A DNA stretch of 64,000 nucleotides from Aldrovandia affinis (GCA_029706075.1 JAINUG010000037.1:3523127-3587126), one strand, 5' to 3'; shown: positions 20,325-31,755, counted from the first letter of the stretch. The notes: a model not told the origin generated them from the sequence alone. Numbers and translations: made by a program.

Positions 20325-20920
20325 GCAGCCTTTCTTAGGGACTAAACTCGGTTTGTCTTCAATGTCGTTGTCACATTTGGTCTGGGCCTACCCTAGTTAG
20401 TGGGTTTTACTGACTGAACAAATTCACTCCATGCTTCTTTAGCTCCGAGTTTGGCGCTTTGATGATGCTTTCCTCTGTCTTCACTATATTGAAGTTGCGC
20501 TTCATATCAATAAAACAAAAATACAACTGAATATAGTTCAGTCCTTGTATGATTAAATCAATTTAAATAATTAACTTTGCGAATACAGCAACATTTTGCT
20601 TTATTGAGTTATCAGCTTATCGGATCTAGTACTATTTTTAGCCACTCACTTTTCCATTGTGGCATGCCGTGAAGGATGATGCTCATGCAGGTGGAACACA
20701 AGGTTTGACGTGGCCATTACATGTTTCCCACATTATCTACAGATGGGAGATTCATTCTCAACAACACCATCTTTTAAAAAAATCCAGTGAGTCCACACGG
20801 ACAAACGAGTTCCCTTTTTGGGGGGATAAAATTAGTCATTACAGACCGCCTCGTCATCGGAATCAGCGTCAGACATAGGAAGTTTTATAAGGGACTTCAA
20901 ACAGAGATTTATGCTGTGTA

Positions 20921-20937
20921 GCTAGCTAGCTAGCTAA
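20921..20937. repeat. (TAGC)n short tandem repeat
   Basis: Four head-to-tail GTAGC/TAGC units inside the inner hAT element. Confidence 0.8.
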
Positions 20938-21245
20938 TACCAGCTGGGAAATGGAAGGGAGCTGTCTGCACATGCACAATCGCATTGCAAACCAAACAAA
21001 ATGCAAGAACAGCCAAAGAGGTGGTGGGATTAAATGACATAAGCAGATACCCCAGGCCCAGTATTATATTATTTAATATGGGTTATTTAGACATTTTAGT
21101 TGGGTAGCAGTTGAAATAGCTTTTTCCACGTGAATTACTTTTTCACGTGAATTACTATCACAGCATTACGTTAAATTTATGATTGTACTATTTCATATTT
21201 TAATACCGTGGTATACCGTCATACCGTCACACCCCTAGTGTGGGC

Positions 21246-21497
21246 ACATTTACAAGGTGTCGGAGAAAGATAACCGATTTGTAACAAATGCTCCAGTGAG
21301 GCAAAATTTCAAGGGGAGGCAACTCAAGCAAGGATTTTAGTACATCGAATCTGTTCAGTCATTCAGAAGGAAGACATGTAGTACAGTATAGCGAGTATCT
21401 GAAAGCCAAAGTGGCTAATAAGAAAGTTAAAGCCACCACCAGCTCGACTCAGTCTTTGCTAACCAACGCATTTGAGAAAGGCCAATCACAAGGTTAA
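21246..21497 (+). pseudogene. BED zinc-finger relic of the outer hAT transposase
   Basis: One plus-strand frame reads VSEKDNRFVT, and after a frameshift another gives DFSTSNLFSHSEGRHVVQYS, then EYLKAKVANKKVKATTSS and LLTNAFEKGQ up to a stop at about 21497. This is the N-terminal BED finger region of a ZBED/hAT transposase. The first Cys pair is lost and no catalytic domain follows. The piece left of the inner insertion (about 18222-18284, reading GDAAIDEHSGTPRSLAQDE) is plausibly the upstream part of the same frame. Confidence 0.65.
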
Positions 21498-21596
21498 AAT
21501 ATTTTCAAACAATCATTACATTTATTTTTCATTGTGTTATTTGAACAATCAGTATTGATCCAGAATTTTCATATCGGTGCATCCCTATAGATATCC

Positions 21597-22325
21597 ATTA
21601 CTGTATTTTATCCTTTAAAAGACACAACGTACTAAATTTGCAACAACACGCAGTACAATTCAGAACAGGGACCCACAAATCAAAAGAGGACAAGATTGGT
21701 CTTTTCACCATAATATCAGGGCAGAGAGCAAACACAGTTCCGCACTACCAGAAATGATGCAGTCGAGATTCCCACATTTGGGAAATTTGCAGTGGTCAGA
21801 ACAACCAGAGTGCAATGGCTGAGTCTTGCTCTGGGTGAACCAATTTCAATTTAGCAAAAAATCTGATTGTGGATTTATCTGCTTTTGACGACAAACAAAC
21901 TGAAAAATATCAAATTAGATATCCATTTTAAAATGTACATTTTTGAAAATCTGTCTTTCTTAAAAAACTTTACTGAAAATGACAAAAATTGATTGATTTA
22001 TTTAACTCTTCAAATGTCCTTGACAAACATTAACTTCTGTAGCCTCTGACCTCATGTAAACACACAGAATTCAGATACAGCATCACACAGCCACATAATA
22101 AAGCCCCAAACTTTATATATCATTAAAAACATTGAAGACGTTTTTGTATATATACATACAGTAGAAAGATGAACAAAAGAAATCGTATAAAATAAACTAT
22201 ATAAGTAATGAGGTATATCTTATGCTCAGAAAATACAGAAAATTCCAAACCTACAATACTAATAAAATTGTTCAGAAAAACATATTTTGTTTTATTCATA
22301 TTTCTTTCCACAGAAAACATCTGAA
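21597..22325. other. Spacer between transposons
   Basis: AT-rich sequence with no recognised gene or repeat; small frames here have no domain. Confidence 0.4.
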
Positions 22326-23702
22326 TCACAATTATTCACACCCCTAACTATTATTTTAAATGTAATCCAACAAAATAAAATCTTCATAAATATGCAACTT
22401 ATTTGAAGTTCATTGGAAGGTTATGGAACTGTACAGTGGCCTACAATGTTTTCCTGCTTCCCTAGGGTATAAAAAGGAGAGAACAAATTTGAAATACTGT
22501 GGTCAGCCATCATCATGGTGAAAGGCTCCCTGAAAGCATCAGACAAAAGGTTATTGACCTCTACAGATCAGGAGATGGCTACAAAAAAATCACGGAAAAG
22601 TTAAAAATACCGCTTTCCACTGTTGTGTATTAGGAAGTTTAAGGCTACTGGAACAGTGGCTAACCTGCCAAGTAGAGGACGCACGTCTATCTTGCCCCCA
22701 TGTGTAATGAGATGGATGGTTCGAGAGGAAAGTCCAAGGGGCCCAGTTCTAGATCTCCAAAACAACCTGGCATCTTGGGGTTACAAGGTGTCTAAAGCTA
22801 CCATTCGAGGACGCTGGCATGACAATGGCCTTATAGCATAGTTGCAAGAAGGAAGCCTCTTTTGAAGACAATTCACAGAAAAAGGAGTCTTGAATTTGCC
22901 GAACTACAATTGGAACCATGTCTATGGTCAGATGAAATGAAAATCTAGCTTTTTCGACATGCACATTAGCGTTATGTTTGGCGTATAAAGAATGCAAGTA
23001 ATGTTGAAAAGCACCTGATGCCTACGGTGAAACATGGTGGTGGATCTTTAATGCTTTGGGGTCGTTTTGCATCCACAGGCCCTGGGGCCCTTATCAACAC
23101 AGATGGAACCATGAACTCCAGCATGTACCAAGACATTTTGTCCAAAAACCTTGTTCCCTCTACCAGGAAGCTTGGCCACAGACGGACCTTTCAACAAGAC
23201 AACGATCCCAATCATACGTCCAAAGAAACGAAGAAATGGTTGACAGAGGACAAGATCAATGTCCTGACGTGGCCATCTCAGTCTCCAGACCTGAATCCAA
23301 TTGAACATTTGTGGTTTGAACTTAAAAGCAGTCCACAAACATCAACCTAAGAATCTGAAGGAACTATAACAATTCCTGCATGGAGGAATAGTTGAGTATC
23401 CCCCCCCAAGAAGTTCCATAACCTCGTACGACACTACAGAAGGTGACTACTTGCTGTTATAATGGTCAAGGGAGGAACCACAAAGTACTGATAACAGTGG
23501 TGTGAATATTTGTGATTCTTGATTTTTCTGGGAAAAATATTTACAATTTGTGAACCATTTGTTTGTGGTTCGTGCCAATGCATTATTATTAAAGAATATA
23601 ATTTTCAGCATTTTGTGAGCATAACATAAAGCTAATTACTTATATTGTTATTTATACAATCTCTTTTGTTTATCTTTATCAAGGGGGTGAATAAAAACAT
23701 GC
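22326..23702 (+). mobile_element. Decayed Tc1 transposon (DD34E type)
   Basis: The left end contains ATTATTCACACCCCTAACTA and the right end AAGGGGGTGAATAAAAAC, which are inverted relatives of each other. The interior is a Tc1 transposase in the plus direction with several stops and frame breaks. Length about 1.4 kb. The borders are approximate because the ends have drifted. Confidence 0.8.
22514..23350 (+). pseudogene. Tc1 transposase relic, DD34E
   Basis: The relic starts near the ATG at 22515 (MVKGSLKASDKRLLTS-like in one frame). Further pieces are CIRKFKATGTVANLPSRGR (linker after the first HTH), ASWGYKVSKATIRGRW (second HTH), PCLWSDEM (first Asp region), MPTVKHGGGSLMLWGRF, FQQDNDPNHTSKETKKWL (second Asp) and WPSQSPDLNPIEHLW (Glu). 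The second Asp and the Glu are separated by 34 residues, the standard Tc1 spacing. In-frame stops (for example near 22840 and 22945) and frame breaks make it non-functional. Confidence 0.85.
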
Positions 23703-24070
23703 GAGTCTACTGCATATACACGCAGATGTCCTTTGAGGTTATTATGAGCAAAATAGACATATTTTCAATCAGAAAATATTTGAGTGTTAAAGTAGTTTTC
23801 CCATTATGAATAGATCTAATACATGTGGACAGATAAGACAGAAAAACGGCAATTTACCTTTCAAGAGTTTGAGAGTAGTTCAGTATAAAACAAGTTCAAG
23901 GGAAAAACATTATTTCAATGTGAATGAAATAGGTGCAAGCAATCTGCCTTGAGAGGAGAAAAGGCTGCAGTATTTATAATGGAAAAAATTCAATGTGACA
24001 TGTCGAGAATGAATTGTTCAGTCAAGCAGAAATATCCCTTGTTCTAATGGCCTGGGACATTCAATGGCAT

Positions 24071-24112
<42 letters not shown>

Positions 24113-25960
24113 TTTCTTTCGCTCTCTCTCTCAGTGTGTACAGAAAATACTCTTCGGAACAATGTTCTATAACGGCAATGCAAGCTAATGTATTGTAATG
24201 AGCTATAGCTGCCATTATACACTAATAAAATATGACTATTGTAAACACACTTTTCTGTAAGACGGTATCCATTTCTCTTGTCGGCGGTCATAAAACAACA
24301 TAATGCGAAATGAAAATGATGAATACTAAACCTAATCGACCCACAGAGAGGTTATAATTGAATGCATATTAGCGAGCTCTGTGGTAATGGCTCAGCGCTG
24401 CTTCTTTCAAAACAGCCATATACTCCAAAAGGTTAACCTTCCAATAATATCAAGGAAATCGCTTTACATGCTCTACAAACAGCTTCACAGCTTTGAAAGT
24501 AAGTGTTCCATAACCAACCGGGTTATCCAAACCCATTAGTGCAGTCCACACTCCTGGACCTTCCAGGCCTTCTCTTACATCTGAAAAATCACACGGCACA
24601 TTAAGTTCACACAGTTCAACCTTGACCAAGTTACACCAGTAAATGGGTAGTGTGAGAGGGAATAAATCGGACTGCTTTCATACAAGCGCTAGAGATGGAG
24701 ATGGATGGTCTTAAAATACTAATGGAAGGACATTTTCTATATTTGTATAAGACCTACACCTGTAGAGTTGAGAAGATGAGGTAACATGATTGTACAATTT
24801 GATACATCGTAAACACATTCCGTTTTACTTTTGTTCACTAGTGTAATGTACACAGAGGCTATTGAAAATAGCATTTCAATACGGCGCTGGCCTCTCCTAG
24901 CATGTCGGTAAGTTGGTTTAAAACCAGCCTTGTCCAAACAGTGAGCATCATGGGTAGATGGATGAACCCGCGGAAGGACGGATTGATAGATGGGTGTGTG
25001 GATGAATCTGTGCATGTGTTCTTTTCTTCTGTTTTTCCTCAGTAATTACATGACCCCTGCGGTCTGGTCACAGGGACGCGATTCTCCAGTGTTGTGTTTT
25101 CAGGTAGGTAGCACTCCGCCTGTCAGGCAGGTATTTACCATTCTAACAGGAGCTACTGCATTACCCAGGCCTCACCTCGTCTCACCGTGATTAATGTTGT
25201 TGTTTCACTCTTTCCTGCCTGTTCCTCTCCTAGATTGTGCACATGGTCAATAGTGATTTTCAGCTCCCATTAATCGCCAGTCGACAGCGAGAGACCTGTT
25301 GTTTCAGAAGCAAAACGGCAACACCTTTCACTGGTGTTTACTCATCTGGCCTGACAGCACTGTCAACTATTTAACCTCTCCAATGTCTACTGATTCCTAA
25401 AGCTATTTCATACGCCGCTGGAGCACACTTTTCTACTACTAGTTACCTATGAGTGTACAATGAACCAACAATTCAGCACGTGTTCTATTATCAAGGATAA
25501 AAGATATCAACAGTAGTACAAGTAGTGATATATGATACATTAAAACATATTGTAATAATTATTACCTGATATTCAAATGAATATATGGGTCAATTCACGA
25601 AATGTTTCATCATGAAAATGATTCAGGTGTTTGAAGAGATCCAAGAGATTGATTGCATTGTTTTTTACTCTGTAAATAAATGTCTGATTATGCATTTTCG
25701 TCAATAATTTATTTTAAAAAGTAAGGTATTCATTTTAATTACTCTGCATGTGAGATATAGCAAAACAATTGTGAATTGTCAGGATTACTTGAGTATAGTT
25801 ATTGTTAATAATATGCTTTCAAAACAAACACTGTCACCTCCTACAGCTTCTGAGCTCCATGTAATATTTGGTTACAGTACTAATATCCAGCATCAGATGC
25901 TTCATATGGATTTGTTGATTTGTCATTTTGATTGAGTAGAGTATTTTAAAAACAGCTTTT
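23703..25960. other. Gene-free intergenic stretch
   Basis: Single-copy AT-rich DNA with a CT microsatellite at 24073-24135. I see no convincing exon. Confidence 0.4.
24073..24135. repeat. (CT)n microsatellite, compound
   Basis: A pure CT run at 24073-24106 followed by interrupted CTTT and CT runs to about 24135. Confidence 0.95.
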
Positions 25961-26285
25961 CCCAGGGCTGCTGGGTGACTCATTCTGTTAAAGGCACTGT
26001 TCTAGTGTGTGGATGGGCCCCATGGTCTGCATCCTGTTAAGGCACTGTTTTAGTGTGTGGATGAGCCCCATGGTCTGCATCATGTTAAGGCACTGTTCTA
26101 GTGTGTGGATGAGCCCCAAGGTCTGCATCCTCTTAAAGGCCCTGTTCTAGTGTGTGGATGGGCCCCATGGGTCCAGTATAAAATGTGTTGACTGTGGCTG
26201 GCATCCCTGCAGCGTGGCACTTAAATGATCTTAGTGCTGAGAGTTATTTCAGTCAGTGGGACCTCCATGTCTCATCAGGTGGTGG
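25960..26285 (+). mobile_element. SINE-like repeat, family 2, with internal tandem expansion
   Basis: The start GGGCTGCTGGGTGACTCATT and the later ACTGTGGCTGGCATCCC match the repeat at 40649-40830 (GGGGCTTCTGGGTGACTCAT ... ACTATGGTCAGCAGCCCC). The leading segment resembles a degenerate tRNA head. Here the front part is repeated about four times. A target-site duplication was not found. Confidence 0.5.
25986..26174. repeat. 48-bp tandem repeat, about 4 copies
   Basis: The unit starts TGTTAAGGCACTGTTCTAGT, continues GTGTGGATGAGCCCCATGG and ends TCTGCATCC. Copies differ at only a few positions. The unit is a piece of the SINE-like element around it, amplified in place. Confidence 0.9.
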
Positions 26286-26562
26286 TGGGGGGGGGTGACA
26301 ATACTTGAGGTCTCTCTAGTTTGTGAAACCTACAATAGCTAAGCTGTCTTGTTAAATATATGGTTTTTAACTGTACTCATATGCCTACTATAGGCTCTTT
26401 TCACACATCTGCATCCCTAGCAATGGCAGGCCTCATAGACGGGTGAACAACAAAAAATGGCAGCACTGAAGTAACATGGCTAAACAACAGCTGTGACTAA
26501 AAAGTAGCCTCCTTAGGCTAACTCTGGCAGAAATGTGGTTGAAGCTAGCCTCAATACAGCTG

Positions 26563-26943
26563 GGCCTCCCGCGTGGTCCAGTGGTTACAACGTTCAACGC
26601 TGGTCACAGCGACCGGGGTTCGATTCCCTGTTGTGCCAGAGTCGGCTGTGGCCGGGAGTGCCACCGGGTGCGGCGATTGGCTGTCCGCCCCAGGGAGGGG
26701 GGAGGGAAGCCGACAGGATGTTCACTGCGCATAGGAGTGGCTCTGGAGTACCGGGTTACGGTCGACAGCCTAGCGAGTGCCGTCTTGGAGGAGATGTTAC
26801 TTCGCCTTCGTCACTACCGGACACAGGGCTACGGCAACAAACTCACATTACAAGGGGGGGGATTGACTTGAAAATAACAGGTGTAATTGGCTACCAAATT
26901 GGGAGAAAATGGGATAAAAATCAGAAACAAATTATTGTAAAAA
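26563..26943 (+). mobile_element. tRNA-derived SINE, family 1, complete plus-strand copy
   Basis: The head GGCCTCCCGCGTGGTCCAGT (A-box region) and GGGGTTCGATTCCC (consensus B box) mark a tRNA-like RNA polymerase III promoter. A body with GGCGATTGGCTGTCCGCC and a tail with TAATTGGCTAC, TTGGGAGAAAATGGG and ATCAGAAACAAATT follow, ending in an A run. AATACAGCTG flanks it exactly on both sides (26553-26562 and 26944-26953), a 10-bp target-site duplication. The B box is intact, so it could still be transcribed. It lacks a full cloverleaf and is not a functional tRNA gene. Confidence 0.93.
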
Positions 26944-28960
26944 AATACAGCTGAACAACAAAAGCTGAACAAAAAAACTGTCAAGAGTATCAAAACATTT
27001 ATTCTGGTTGGTTGTCTGATAACCTCAAGTTTATGGGTCTCCTCTCTCTCTTCCTCATTAACCTGAAGCACCTATCTCTGGCTACCACCAAGTTGTCTAC
27101 TACATTAGGCACTATGTACTAATTCAAAACAAGATTCAAATTAAGACACATTAGACGACATCAATGTAGCTGGCTAACATTAGCTATCTCAGTTCACTTC
27201 TAGGTTTAGCTCGGGATCTAGACCAACACAGCTAGCTACTGTCATTCATTACATCATTCATGTTGCAACCTTTGTTGCAGCTATGTTTTATCAAATATTT
27301 TGATTACATCTGTAATCAGGCAGGACTAACTTAGCTTGGTCAATAAATGGAATAGTATAGCTACATGAATTTTTATCTGACTAAGTTAGCCACTTTTCCT
27401 AGCTAGCACTTAGCCTGGCCTACCTATCGTGAAAGTATCCCTTGTCGAAGAACTTGGAGCCCTTCTAAGTTTTACTGTTTTGGTAGAGGATTTAAGCGCG
27501 ACTATGCGCACTTGATTTTAAGCAACCTTAAAAATGTGTTCACTGGCACTTGCACTGTCATCTAGCGCCGCCATTGTCATTATGTTGTTGTCACCACAGA
27601 GAAGAGCACCTCCACATTTAGCCATCCATGAAGAACAACATAGTACAAAATTGATTATGGGTAAAATTTTCCTTTAATATATTACATGAAATGCTGCAAC
27701 ATTCAGACCAAGGTTTACTAACAAAATGTGCACCTCTAGTTTGTAAGATGGGAAACCTTGTCATCACTTGAATTAGTCTTATTTTTATTTCAAAAACTGT
27801 AACAATAGTTTGGCCATATTTAAGCAAACACAAATTCTATTCAGTGCAGTCATTCTGTGTCCCTAGTAATGTTTTGTTTTGTCCTTGAAATCCAACTAGG
27901 ACTGCTGTGAGGTCAAAGGCCTCCAAAACGCATACCAAGGTTTTGTATTATTATTATTCACCTTGAATATTATTCAAGATACTGTAATTCAGTTCAATTT
28001 GATTGTTAGTCTGTGGAACAGTATATAATTTTCTGCACTGAATTTGAGAGGAACAAGACACATTTCCTTGCAAATACTGGCTCCTCAACTGAAAAGGTAT
28101 ATAGATGCAAATTTGACAAATCCATTATTATGTCCCTGCCTTCTAGATATAGGGGCCATTTATGACATTTGAGAACCACGGAACTATATTAGTATACATG
28201 TATGAATGGTTTTCATGGTACTAAAAATATATAGGCCCTAATAGTAGAAATAAAACATATTCTGTTTTCCATGAATAAAAATTATGAATTATCCGAATAG
28301 ATCGAATTAATGTCGCTTTTATACACTCACTCCGGTTTCTGTGCACATTAGTGTGCTGGTGGAAATGTTGTAGATTCTTTATGTAATGGCTTCCTCCCTC
28401 CCATCAGCAGGTTTTGTGGAAACCAGTACAGCACACAATCTGCCCACAGGCCATGTGAAACTCATGAAGGCAGGGGACAGCTGTACAGTGGAATAGCAGA
28501 AGGCTCCATATATATATGTATGTATCGCAGTACACTACATGCACTTTTCAACCTGCTGTGGAATAGTGTTCTGGGGGCTTAAAATCCACAACTTCAGTCT
28601 TCTCTTTGCACATTTTACGGTTGTTGCCACACTGCACCTCATTAGATGAAATAGATGTTGATCATAATTAATGTTCTGGAAAACAACACACCAATGTCCA
28701 TTTACGCGCAGCACAGATTGCCTGTCTATTGTGTGTTTTGCCTTGTACACTAATTATTTGGCATGTTGATCCATACGTAAGTGAGGGACCTTAATGAGCC
28801 AGTGCTATACTGAATCTGCAATGGCACCAGGCTTCCTCCTCCAGTAGCTAAAGCTCCATTTTCTGTTCAAATGGCCAGATCGTGTTCGCAGTGTTAACTG
28901 TGATCTGATTCTCTAACTGCATTAACATCAAACGGGGATAAAATGTCCTGAAAAGCTAAA

Positions 28961-29029
28961 GAGACAGAGAGAGAGGGAGAAAGAGAGAGAGCGAGAGAAA
29001 GAGAGGGAGAGAGAGAGAGAGAGGGAAAG

Positions 29030-29081
<52 letters not shown>
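28961..29081. repeat. (GA)n microsatellite, compound
   Basis: Interrupted GAGA/GGGAGA at the left becomes a pure GA run from about 29034 to 29081. Confidence 0.95.
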
Positions 29082-29082
<1 letters not shown>

Positions 29083-29523
29083 CTTCTGCTCTACAGCACT
29101 GTCACACAATGTTTTGATGCTGCGCCATTAGTCAAATCTCCATTGCTGGGGAAATGCATGCATAAATTCTACACATTTGTTACCATGGCAACAATTCACC
29201 ATGTCATTCACATGTCAAGCTGCATCAGTGGAGACGAAGCCCATTGTCTTGTATCTGACAGATTTCTCCGCATCAGTATGGCTTCCTGAAAATATTCAGA
29301 GCAGCCCCTTTTATAGCTGAAGAAATTTAGGTCATTCACTGAGCATTATTTTTTCTTTAATGCACATTCAGCTAGTTTTCAGTGCTAATCACACAACAAA
29401 AACAGCCATGGAGAAAAGGGGGGAGAGTGCACAAGCCTTGCTGTTTCTCCTTCAAAAAGACGGATTAAGGAAAAATTCAGAGGCAGTTCTTTCAGATCAC
29501 ACCTCAGAGGCTTTTTTTTGGAT

Positions 29524-29561
29524 GGGGGGAGGTGGGGTAGGGGTGTGTGTGTGTGGGGGGG
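29524..29561 (+). other. Potential G-quadruplex tract
   Basis: Four G runs of 6, 4, 4 and 7 bases (29524-29529, 29534-29537, 29540-29543, 29555-29561) separated by 4, 2 and 11 nt. This fits a relaxed G-quadruplex pattern; the third loop is GT-rich and long. Confidence 0.5.
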
Positions 29562-30910
29562 TCTTAACACTGCCTTACCATCTTGGATTTGGCTGTCAAG
29601 ATGGATTTTACATTCACAATTGGGGGAAAAAAGCATTTGTTCTCTGTAATATTTACTAACAATGCTCGGCATAAAATTGGAAAGTATTCTTTTTCTTCAC
29701 ATTTTCATTTCAAACAAAACCAATGAGTCTCAGATACAAGCCTTATTCTGTTGATTGTGTTGCTTTTTGTCCCCGACATTAAAATGGATATACATTATAA
29801 ACGCAGTCCCAAATATAAGATGTGAACAGGCATTTTGTACACGTAAACAGTGATGTCATTAAAACAAAATGAGGCATTTCAACGATGGAGGAGTTATGGA
29901 AATATTTTCCGTTACTTAATTAATAATAGTATTCACATCAGGAAGTGTTTTCATGTAATAAAAGAGGGTTTACACTTGAAAATAAGTGCAGTAGAAGCAA
30001 ACAAGCTTAATAGCTAGGGGAAAAAACCTAGGAAAAATGTTAAGTGATGTTGCATTTTATACAGGAGTATGACATGTTCTATGTTCTATAGCTGTCATTT
30101 GCAGCTGGCTAGAAAGGCTGCCAAGACATTGTAAACAGTGGGGGTGGTTTTGTCTTGAATTACTTCAAAAACATATGGCTGGTTAACTAGGAAAGCAACT
30201 ATTGATGTCTGTTATCCCCAGTGATTTTATGTTTAACTTACTGCTTGCTTAAAATGAACTTTTAAAAAAATATGGTATACTTAGTATTATAGCTTTGGGA
30301 AGTTTTGGAATATGGGGATGTTTATAACCTAATAGCCTAAAATAGATATAGTGCAGACTCATCATGCTTAAAATGAATACAGGGATGGGGTGTGTCCCCC
30401 AATGTATATTATTATATACAATCAAATAAACATGAATATTCATGCAATGAGTCTATCAGGCAAGCTTCTGATGATCAAAATGGCCATCTAGTAAAACACT
30501 TTACATTTCCTCATGATTAAAATGAAACAAAATGTTTCAAAACATTGTGAAATCAAAACATTGGCTTGGTCTTCTAAACCATATATTTTCAGGTACCTTT
30601 ACCATAACTGCAGATCAGCTGCCTAATCTTTTCCCCATGCAACTAACTTGTCTCGCAAATCTGTCTCATTGGTGTCTTACTGTATGTCTGCATGGTGCCA
30701 CCTCTGAGTAGACGGACAAACGTATTCATGTGCAAAGCATGTTTGTCTCGCCAAATATTCCACATCGTCTGACTCTCAGCACAGAAAATGTGTTTGCAGC
30801 GTGGTTTAGTTTAGTCCACGCTTTCCTTGACGTCTTACTCATCCCATGCCACCAATGAAAAGATGAAGAAACCTGTGTGTCTAATTAGCATTACCTTTTT
30901 CCCCATTATA

Positions 30911-31753
30911 CACTACCGGTCAAAGGTTTTAGAACACCCCCATTTTTGAACTGAAATTTAAGCAGTTCAAGTCCAGTAAATAACCTGAAATGGTACAAAA
31001 GTAAGCAGTAAACTACCAGGGGTTAAAAAAAAGGGGTGAAAAAAAAAAGTTTAGGTGACATCAAAAGGCAAACACTGAAAAATGGCAGACCCAAAGCCAC
31101 AACAAAATCAGAAGACAACAGCAGCTTGCGTGATAGGCGGCTCATGGGACAACAGCTTCAAGCACAGCTTAACACTGGTCGAAGTAAGGAAGTCTCAGTT
31201 TCAACTGTGAAGAGAAGACTTCGATCTGCAGGTTTGACAGGTCGAGTGGCAGTAAGAAAGCCATTGCTAAGATGGCAAAATAGGAAAAAGAGGCTTGCCT
31301 GGGCCATGAAGCACCACCAGTGGACTACTGAAGACTGGAAGAAGGTCTTATGGACTGATGAATCAAAATTTGAAATCTTGAAATTTTGAAAGGTTTTTGT
31401 AGGCCCTCAAGTAGGCGAAAGGATGGTTCCTCAGTGTGTGACACCAACTGTCAAACATGGAGAAGAAAGGGTGATGGTCTGGGGCTCTTTTACTGGATCC
31501 AGAGTCAGCAACTTGCACAGAGTGACTGTTAACCCACGTTAACCCATTACTTGTTCCCTGAAAAGGGCCTTTTTTTATAACTCTGAAATTGACATTATTT
31601 TTCAGTTTTTGGTGACCTAAACTTTTTTTTTTTAAACCTCTGGTAGTTTACCGCTTACCTTTGTACCATTTCAGGTTATTCACTGGACTTGAACTGCTTA
31701 AATTTCATAAAAACTGGAAAATGGGGGTGTTCTAAAACTTTTGACCGGTAGTG
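30911..31753 (+). mobile_element. Internally deleted Tc1 element with long inverted repeats
   Basis: It begins CACTACCGGTCAAAGG and ends with the complement of CACTACCGGTCAAAAG, with TA on each side. The inverted repeats are about 160 bp (30911-31070 and 31592-31753) and share GTTTTAGAACACCCCCATTT, GCAGTTCAAGTCCAGT and AACCTGAAATGGTACAAA. Total 843 bp, a little over half a usual Tc1, because both the first DNA-binding motif and the last catalytic part of the gene are missing. It may have been mobilised by a related full-length element. Confidence 0.93.
31072..31540 (+). pseudogene. Central fragment of a Tc1 transposase
   Basis: The plus frame reads TLKNGRPKATTKSEDNSSLR, then VSVSTVKRRLRSAGLTGRVA (second helix-turn-helix), KKRLAWAMKHHQWTTEDWKK and VLWTDESKFEILKF with a stop at 31387-31389. 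Beyond it a further piece (VPQCVTPTVKHGEERVMVWG and SFTGS) is still readable. The first catalytic Asp is present; the second Asp and the Glu are deleted, and the N-terminal HTH is missing. No function is possible. Confidence 0.85.
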
Positions 31754-31755
31754 TA

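Larger units (their letters stand above)
18286..21237 (-). mobile_element. Inner hAT element carrying a Tc1 insertion
   Basis: The left end TAGAGCTGGGCGATAT and the right end, read inward as TAGGGGTGTGACGGTAT, are hAT-like imperfect inverted termini. Excluding the nested Tc1 (18505-20069) about 1.4 kb remains. It carries BED-finger coding sequence on the minus strand. A second copy of the family at 35159-35629 shares internal blocks, such as 20780-20845 versus the complement of about 35208-35275, and the segment near 20520-20570. I could not see an 8-bp duplication at its ends (ATGAACGC versus GTGTGGGC), so its exact borders are less certain than those of the outer element. Confidence 0.7.
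17997..21587. mobile_element. Outer hAT element, interrupted by a second hAT
   Basis: Terminal inverted repeats GGTGCACCGATAT (left, 18001) and ATATCGGTGCATCCCTA (right, ends 21587) match the hAT end TAGGGATGCACCGATAT. The flanks AAGATATC (17989-17996) and TAGATATC (21588-21595) agree at 7 of 8 bases, the 8-bp duplication typical of hAT insertion. Only 17997-18285 and 21238-21587, together about 640 bp, belong to this element; the rest is a later insertion. The right piece keeps relics of a BED zinc-finger transposase. The large missing interior makes this a non-autonomous derivative. Confidence 0.85.
26954..30908. other. Gene-free stretch with a GA microsatellite and a G-rich tract
   Basis: Contains the GA tract at 28961-29081, a possible G-quadruplex at 29524-29561, and unique AT-rich DNA. 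The part near 27170-27420 has several AGCTAGC-type words common in fish repeats, but I could not assign a family. Confidence 0.4.

Noticed and set aside
25986..26174. CRISPR-like array
   Set aside because: The copies abut directly with no unique spacers, derive from a SINE-like element, and the genome is vertebrate.
26563..26640. Functional tRNA gene
   Set aside because: A- and B-box regions are present, but the sequence does not fold as a full cloverleaf, continues into a SINE body and tail, and has target-site duplications.
27170..27420. Transposon suggested by repeated AGCTAGC words
   Set aside because: No inverted ends, coding relic or second copy could be found in the window.
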